Source of the DNA: Alopecurus myosuroides
Taxonomy: Eukaryota; Streptophyta; Magnoliopsida; Poales; Poaceae
Direction: 5' to 3'
NCBI GenBank assembly: GCA_028641055.1
Contig: CM054062.1
Span: 271,455,092 to 271,519,091, forward strand
Length of the DNA: 64,000 bases
Positions 57,906-64,000 of the stretch are shown here, in pieces. The position numbers and the translations under genes are program-made. The notes beneath the pieces are model-generated. The model saw only the letters and a program-made list of their open reading frames with translations, was not told the DNA's origin and ran no database searches. Within the stretch, counting starts at the first letter, position 1. Every line of letters starts with the position of its first letter.

Positions 57906-58650
57906 AACACTGCTGTTTTTGTAAAAGACTGTCTCACTCAATGTTCCAGTTTCAAGATTATACTGTTTTCTTAATGGAACCCCTGTATTTGTTCACACTG
58001 TCTATTCAGTACCCTCGAAATCTCTGTTTTCCTTTACCATTTTTTTGTTCGGCGATCAAAGTTGTATTGATGCAGTTCTCTGCTGTACATGATCCTGAGC
58101 ATACTGTAGTTGCATTGATGCAGTTCTCTTAGCACCATTTTAATGTGCAATAGCAATTACGCACTAAACAAAATGGATCGCAGGAGATTGGAATCTTTTC
58201 GAGAACATGAAATTTATTGGCGATATTGAACTTAAAATCCAGTTCATGGACAGTTGAGTTAGTAATAGTTACAAGCATAGAACACAACATCCACGAAGAA
58301 AGTTGCCCTTCCAAAGAAACTAGAACTCGGGCACCGATCCATTGCCAGCTCGTCTTCAACATGTGCATTTGCAAAAGATGCCTTCAACTTTGATGGTCGG
58401 TGAGAGATGTACTTAGCAAAATTTAAGTGTGATGACAGCTTCTCTCCTCCAACGCTCCAAGAGAACCAAACAGCAGTCCTTGTTTTATACTTTAGGGTCT
58501 GTTTCACCGGGCCGGCTTCACCAGGTATGCTTCCAGAGGACAAGACTGTGCAAGTTGACTGCCAGGTATTCCACTATCCTGAGAGCTCCAACCGGGCAGC
58601 TCAAATCTCCCCCCAAACGTTGGTCATCGCCTGGGCTAAAAACACGGACC
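57906..58650. other. Intergenic region with minus-strand gene-like segment
   Basis: Just downstream of the host gene, a 17-bp duplicate (attgatgcagttctct) occurs at about 58068 and 58113. On the minus strand, 58543-58259 is open for 94 codons (includes AVWFSWSVGGEKLSSHLNFA) with a tataaaac motif near 58480 and an aataaat near 58215. No family is recognised and there is no ATG at the start, so I make no gene call. Confidence 0.3.
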
Positions 58651-58653
58651 TAA

Positions 58654-60493
58654 GGGCATCTCCAGCCGTCCCCCCCAGAGCCTCCCCAGGGGGTTTTTTT
58701 CGCGGCGGAAGCGGCGAATAGCGCCGCTTCTTCACCACTCGGCCCCTCCAGAGCCCCAAAAAGCGCCGTTTCGGCGCTAAATAGCGCCGCGGCACCCAGG
58801 CCAAACTCAGCCCGCTGGGTTCGGCCTGGGGGGGCGAAACTGCGCCGCCGCGCGCGTGGGCCAGCCCTGTCAGCGACGCGACGAGAAATCGCGGGAACAG
58901 AACCGCCCGTGATCGTCTTCTCGGCTACCGCGCGGTCAAAGGCTGCCGGCGTTTATGGCGTGGCGGCCGCCCAGTGCATGCGCCCCGCCCAAAGGCTGCC
59001 GGCGTAATGGCGTGGCGGGCGGCAGCGAGGGGACGCGCGCGCGCAGTAAATGCCCGGCCGCTCGCCGCGCTATAACCCCCCCCCCCCGCCGCGCGTCGCG
59101 CCCCACCATTCTTCACACCGGCGAGCTCTCCTCTCCCTTCTTCCTCTGGACGCTCTCCTCCTCCCTTCTCTCCACGACAATGTCTGACGGAGCGGCGGCG
59201 AACGGCTTCCCACGCCACAACCTGCGCCGGGGCCAGGCGATGGCGCTGTACCGCGCGGGCTATCCTTGCCCGCCGGACATGCGCCTCCCTAGCTCCGCCG
59301 CGGGGGCGAGCCGCTGGGCACTCAGCACCGGCGGGGTCCCCGTCCCTCCCCTTCCCTCCTTCGACGCCGAGTTCCGCCGCGCCATCCACGAGATGCGCGC
59401 CGGAATGGAAAACCCCCAGAACTACCCGCTCACCGGCGTGGACCAGTTCTGGTGGGATCGGCTGACGGCACGCCACGCCCGGGAGCTGGACTCCCTGAAC
59501 GACAACGGCCCTGTCGAGGGCCGTTTCAACGCGCACGGGCGGCGCCGCTGGTGGAGCGCCCCTGGCAGGACCCTCGAGGAGGTCCTCCAGCACATCCACG
59601 CCGGCAACCAGCCGCGCCTGGAGATGCCGCCGCCGCAGGCCACCCAGCCGTGGGTGGCGCGGCGGACCGGCGCGTCTTCCTCGTCCGCGACGTCGAGCTC
59701 CTCCGCCGGGCACTCCGTCTCCACCTCCCCCCTTTCTAAACACCGGCGCGCCCGCCCGCAGGCGCAGCGGCGGCGCGCTCCGCATCGGCGAGCCACGCTT
59801 CGAACGTGTGGTTCGCCCGAAGACGGAGAGCAGCGGCGACGACGACGAGGTCGAGTGGCCCGACCAAAAGGTCGCGGAGCAGCTGTCGCTGGACACGCTG
59901 CAGCCGCTCGACGTCGACGCCGCCACTCAGTGGAGTCTGCGCGACACCACCGAGGCCGAGCTTGCCCTTCAGCGCCGCCTGCTGGCTGAAGCCGAGCAGC
60001 GCAAGGCGGCGCGCGAGCGTGAGGCCGCCGCCAACCCGGCCCGCCTCCGAGTCCCTCCCCCACCGCCGCAGAAGGAGAACGTGTACATCGTTCTCGACGC
60101 CTCCGACTCCGACGACGACGGCGTGATCCAGCAGGCGCTCGAGGCGAGCAGGTGGGATTGCGGCGGCGGCGACGAGGGACAGGGGGAAGCAAGCGCCCCG
60201 GCGACGCCCCCAGCGACGACGACGACGACGGCGGCGACTACAGCCAGGCGATCGCCGCCAGCCTCGGGCTTAAGTAGTTAGCTTTAGTTTAAATTTTTCG
60301 TACTAGCTTTAAATTCGCGCCGAATATGTACGCAGTCTCTTTTCAATTTGCGTTTGTTTGGGCCGATTCTTGGGCTCGGGACGCGACTGGGAAACGCGCC
60401 CCCCAGGTTCCAGAATAGCGTCGTTTAGCGCCGCGGCGGCCCCAAAACGGCGGCGTTTTGGGCCCTGGGGGGGCGCAACGGCTGGAGATGCCC
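58654..60493 (+). mobile_element. H2: Harbinger-type TIR element carrying a host-like ORF
   Basis: The left end gggcatctccagccgtcccc and the right end (inverse gggcatctccagccgttgcg) are TIRs, with TAA on both sides (58651-58653 and 60494-60496). It is 1840 bp, has no transposase and carries one plus-strand cargo gene. The subterminal regions are GC-rich with gcgccgcttc/aaacggcggcg blocks that also partly pair. TIRs and cargo match H1, so both belong to one family group. Confidence 0.9.
59180..60277 (+). pseudogene. H2 cargo protein (broken by two compensating shifts)
   Basis: ATG 59180 starts MSDGAAANGFPRHNLRRGQA, then ALYRAGYPCPPDMRLPS, GGVPVPPLPSF, FWWDRLTARHARELDS, RRRWWSAPGRTLEEVLQHIH and a Ser-rich stretch. 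At a C run (59727-59732) the frame must change to keep GGALRIGEPRFERVVRPK, an acidic segment and a Glu/Ala/Arg coiled coil (LALQRRLLAEAEQRKAA). Between about 60185 and 60212 the first frame returns, giving SDDDDDGGDYSQAIAASLGL and a stop at 60275-60277. Predicted length is about 365 residues. The tail equals that of H1. No known domain is recognised. Confidence 0.72.
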
Positions 60494-60775
60494 TAACCGG
60501 CAACCCCAAAGTGAACCCGAACGTTCGCGATATCGGGCAAATCCCAAACCTAGCCTATATGTGGGAAGGGTTTAGGGAGGTCCCCCACACAGCTCGTCAC
60601 ATCAGATCGGCCCAGTTCGACCCTACATATATCCACTCTATCCCCACCCGCGGGATAAACCCGAGCTCACTCTCCCCCGATCCCCTTTCACTCTATTGTC
60701 TTCCCCGTCCTCTCCTCTCCCGTAGGATCGACCGTAGCCGACTTGGCAGAAGATCAGGGTTCACCAGGAATAAAA

Positions 60776-61485
60776 TGTACTCGGATGCGGGGGCGGAGGA
60801 GGAGGTCACTAGCGGGGCCGAGAAGGAGAAGAAGGCAGCGCCGCCGGCAGCTCGTACGACCAACGTTCTGTGTGGCGCCTGTTCGGCCACCGCCGACTCT
60901 GGACCAGTGCTCGCTCTGCCACCTCCACATGTATGTTACTATGCTTCGCCGTCGTCGAATGTAGATTTTAGTACGGTAGCTTAATTATGAGCATTTTGGA
61001 TTCGTAGAGTGGAGGAGGGAATCGCTACTCCATGCATGAGGATGTGTTGTTGTGCAATGCTTGCTTGGAGAACATAGGCCAAAGCCATTGCGGTTATCCT
61101 TCGTTTTGGAGGAGGGTTCATCAAGTGTTCAATGATAAACCAGGAGTAATCCGCACCGAACAACCTCTCCACCACAGATGGTCATCCATCCAAGCCGACA
61201 TTAAGAAGTTTGCCAGATTCTATGCCGAAGAGGACAGTGTAAGTTTCATTAGCTTCATTTATATGTTTCCCCACTACATTATAGCATATTGGAATGCAAT
61301 TGGAATTCAATGAACTTCCAAGGACGGCGATGGCATGTTAGCTCGGCCCTTATTGGGAGATATTGAAGAACTCTCTTAATGTGGAATACATGCCATTATC
61401 CGAGAAGAGGGCTGATGTCGGTGCAACAGGAGAGCAAAATGACTCGTTTTCTAGGCATCTTCGTATAGACCGACAACAATGGTGA
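60776..61485 (+). CDS. SANT/trihelix-like protein, NAM-associated type
   Basis: Three exons: 60776-60930 (donor GTATGT), 61010-61238 (acceptor ...GTAGAG, donor GTAAGT) and 61342-61485 (acceptor ATGTTAG). All junctions are GT-AG and the phases join (155+229 nt is a whole number of codons; exon 3 is 48 codons), giving 175 residues. The N-terminus is acidic/Ala-rich. Exon 2 carries MHEDVLLCNACLENIG, FWRRVHQVFND and HHRWSSIQADIKKFARFYAE, the pattern of Myb/SANT-like domains in plant NAM-associated (PF14303) and Harbinger ORF1-type DNA-binding proteins. Exon 3 adds YWEILKNSLNVEYMPLSEK. A tacatatatcc motif near 60623-60633 may be the TATA box. It is shorter than most relatives, so it may be a truncated or derived copy. 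Confidence 0.65.
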
Positions 61486-61739
61486 CTGCCGACCGGGGTC
61501 TTGATTCGGCTTGCCAGGCTCAGTGTACGGCAGGACTGAAAGAGCATTTTCCCATATTATGTTTTGATGTCCGTTGACAGCACAATTAGAGAACTAATGT
61601 GTGCTAAGTGTTACAGGAAATTATTGTGTTTAATTTATACATCTTGATATTATTGATCTTGTGCTAAACCCCATTGAAGTCCCTTGAAGAATTCAGTCAA
61701 AATGAGGGTTTTCAGTCTGGGCCGGTACTATAGGATGGA

Positions 61740-62416
61740 GTCCGGTACTACCGGATTTTTTGAGAAGAAACGTGAAGGTGAGAGGTAGGATGCTATTGAA
61801 ATTGCATCTCTCACCACTACTCTTGAGGAAGAGAATTAGCTTCGAGTCTCTCTTGAGGAGAAACTTGAGACTATTGAGGAGTCACATAATAAATTAATGT
61901 CCAAACTCAGTAAGAAACATGACTGTATTATTGCTAAATATAAATTGTCTACAAGGAAAAGGGTTGAGTTTGGTGGTCATGATACACTAACCGAGGAGCT
62001 AGAGAAGCTCACCAAGGCTCACAAGGCCTTGGAGAGTGAACACTCTATCCTCACCAAGTCACGTGAACAACTTCTAACTCAACTAGCTCAATTTAATGTG
62101 CCTAGTACATCTACTTCTTCTTGTGATCATGCACATATTCTTGAGGAGAATGCTAAGTTGAAGGACGAGCTTGCAAGAATTAAGGGCAAGGGCCCTATTG
62201 ATGATAATGTGGTGGTGAAAAGACCATAAAATGGAAATTAAGGTCTTGGATATGTTGCCGAGAACAAGAACAAGAAGAAGACCAAGCCCGCACAAGCAAA
62301 GAACAATGTTGGTGCGAGTGATGTTGTCATTAGGAACGAAAACACTCGTAACAACTCCGCGGGAAAAAACAATCTTCACCACATTTTATTTATTGATTAT
62401 TATGGTGGTTGCCACC
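61740..62416 (+). pseudogene. Retrotransposon gag relic with coiled coil
   Basis: The open part 61897-62229 encodes a heptad-rich coil (DTLTEELEKLTKAHKALESE) and a Ser/Thr-rich linker, then frame breaks and GYVAENKNKKKTKPAQAKNN-like and LHHILFIDYYG segments, the style of a gag tail in plant LTR elements. Stops occur near 61790 and 61838. It is cut at 62417 by the E8 LTR. 61486-61740 shows no supported feature. Confidence 0.5.
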
Positions 62417-63045
62417 TGTCGAAACGCGGACACCGGGAGTTACCGACGTCCAGCTACCTGATTTGGCCGGCAGTGGGGCGGGGGCAACCCTGGCCATAGC
62501 AGCCGTATCGCTTCGAAGGGAGGTGGGGTGGGTGTTCTAGACAGGACATGGCTTTTTACCCAGGTTCAGGCCATCGCGAGATGGAACCCTACATCTTGCA
62601 TGCCTGATCTGGAATTATATGTTGGTATATGTGGCTACATCTGGGATACTAATTCTAGCCCTCTGGTTAACTCTACGCCTCCCGGACCTCTCTTCTCTCT
62701 TTTCTCCTCTACATGTTCCTCCTATATTTCAACTACTGCATCTTCATGGTGGTGCCTCCACATGCCTTCCACTTGTGCTTCGTTGCTGGGCATGTGCCGG
62801 GGGGTGCGGTACAAAGAGGACAGCATAGCGCTCTGCCTTCCACGCAATTCCAGGGACATGTCACAAGGCATCTTCCATGTACAGGGCGGTAGGCCCTACA
62901 CAAAAGGTATCCCGCTCTTTCGGGGGAGCCTGGCGCCCTACCCCCTAAGGCTTTGCTGGTCTGTTCTCGGGTGTTCACCAGTCTCGATGCATGGTCGATG
63001 GTCCACGTGCCAGGATCGGGTACCCCCTCCGCTGGGGTACCGATA
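62417..63045 (-). repeat. E8 3' LTR (about 629 bp)
   Basis: On the minus strand it starts TATCGGTACCCCAG (expected TG changed to TA) after a polypurine tract and ends CGCGTTTCGACA at 62417. The GTACCCC...GGGGGTACC start resembles the inverted repeat at the E1 LTR start (gggggatacccc). The partner LTR is outside the window. Confidence 0.6.
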
Positions 63046-63417
63046 GTAGCCCCCGGGCGTATCACGGTGGTGCTGCTCCTGTCGCCGTGTCACGCCCTTT
63101 TCTTGTAGTCACATAAAAGGGTTAGTCCGCGTCAGGCGCATCCCCCGAAGCGGACCGCTTTGAACTTTAAGTCGGCCAGGGCCCACATCCCATCCTCCTT
63201 CCCAATGAGCTGCAGAGCTCGGATCTCGAGCACATCCGCCTTCTCATAAGGAAAGGGGAGGGACTTGAGTGCTTGGTAGGTGTGACGTGCGAGTCTGGCT
63301 CTCTTCCGTCGGTCTTGAAATAGGCAAGCACCTTTCCCTCGCCCACTTCAAATCTCCACAGCGCCTCCCATACTTACTTCTCTTCTGCAGATCCGCTCCT
63401 CTCCTCCCCGTCGGGCG

Positions 63418-63950
63418 ATGTCACAGCATGCGAAGAAGGGCAAGAACACGGTCAATATGACGGACCGCGAACAACTTTGGAAGGAGTTGAAGGACAAGGC
63501 CACCTTCTTCGGCCCAGGGTGCAGCCTCAAGTCCTGGGAGAGTCTGCTTGGGGCCATCGCGTCGGATGACAATGAGCACCGAGCAACCATTCCGCAACAT
63601 GTTAATGCCCCGCCCAGCGACCTAGGTGGCCTGGACATCCGTGTCTTCTCCTAATTCCTAATCTTGGGGTTGGTTCCCCCAATGTCGCACTTCTCCTAGG
63701 CGGTGATGGACGCCTTCTCTCTTCGCCTGGCCCAGCTTCACCCCAACGCCTTGCTGGGCCTGGCCATCTTCCAGCACTTATGCGAGACCTTCGTCGGAAT
63801 CCTCAGGTGGAGCCAAGGAATCATGTCACGGGGGCGGTCTCCTTTTGACGTTGGCGAACTAAATAGACCAGTTCATCCCCACCACGAAGAACAAGAAGTG
63901 GGACGAGTGGCGCCACCGGTGGTTCTTCGTCCGTTTTCTAGCAGCGAATG
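63418..63950 (+). pseudogene. E8 antisense gene, Transposase_28-like, broken
   Basis: Starts MSQHAKKGKNTVNMTDREQL. After stops near 63651 and 63699 the frame with AVMDAFSLRLAQLHPNALLG, then FQHLCETFVGI, matches the PF04195-like block of the E1 and E2 antisense genes (for example VVCEAFLGV in E1). The frames suggest decay. Confidence 0.55.
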
Positions 63951-64000
63951 ATTGCCTGCAAGAGCCAGATGTCCCATGTGAACGCCGGGCGTAGTGGGGC

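Larger units (their letters stand above)
62417..64000 (-). mobile_element. E8: Tat-like element, 3' end, reverse orientation
   Basis: The antisense-type gene starts at 63418 on the plus strand and an LTR lies upstream of it, the same arrangement as E1 (antisense ATG, about 400-700 bp, 3' LTR) in mirror image. E8 therefore runs right to left and extends beyond the window. Its polypurine-like tract, read on the minus strand, is gcccgggggctac at about 63058-63046. Confidence 0.65.

Noticed and set aside
58925..59926. 333-codon minus-strand ORF
   Set aside because: It is the antisense shadow of the GC-rich H2 cargo gene; its composition is Arg/Ala/Gly with no motif, and the plus strand has the conserved protein.

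Overview
The window looks like nuclear DNA of a large-genome grass, most likely a Triticeae cereal (wheat, barley, rye or Aegilops). This is inferred from the style of the LTR retrotransposons (TGATACGTC... LTR starts, AAGCTTGGGGATG polypurine tracts, Athila-like and Tat-like gypsy proteins), from PIF/Harbinger elements with TTA/TAA target duplications, and from plant-type introns. There is no bacterial gene organisation. All coordinates, target-site duplications (TSDs) and splice sites were read by eye; no database search was run.

Layout. 1-16246: the 3' part of a Tat-like gypsy element (E1), which carries on its minus strand an eight-exon antisense gene. A second Tat-like element (E2, 2814-12830, TSD ATTTG) is inserted in exon 4 of that gene. 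E2 is young, keeps a long gag-protease frame, has lost reverse transcriptase and integrase, and has its own intron-containing antisense gene. 16247-18268: unassigned. 18269-38367: an Athila-like element (E3) holding two nested elements, E4 (23127-25758) and E5 (26258-34149, TSD CTATA). E3 sits against a fragment of the DNA-repair gene KU80. 40315-45510: an Athila-like element (E6) with the only recognisable RT/RNase H/integrase in the window, heavily mutated. 45511-51195: E7, a relative of E5 with no 3' LTR.

51200-64000 is more gene-like. It holds a Harbinger transposase relic and two Harbinger-type elements (H1 52057-53608, H2 58654-60493) that carry related versions of one non-transposase protein. 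A 296-bp MITE (H3) abuts H1. Between H1/H3 and H2 is a TATA-driven, plus-strand, apparently non-coding host gene with at least ten C/D-box snoRNA-like units, built by tandem duplication of exon-intron-snoRNA modules. One snoRNA, present in three copies, has a 16-nt match to 18S rRNA as I recall it; another has a 10-nt match to 25S rRNA. After H2 comes a compact three-exon gene for a 175-residue SANT/trihelix-like protein with consistent splice phases. The window ends in a retrotransposon gag relic and the 3' end of another Tat-like element in reverse orientation (E8).

Most of the window is thus nested mobile DNA whose parts depend on proteins made elsewhere. The parts most likely to have a cellular role are the snoRNA cluster and the three-exon gene. 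The least familiar are the Harbinger-borne protein family and the antisense spliced genes of the Tat-like elements.
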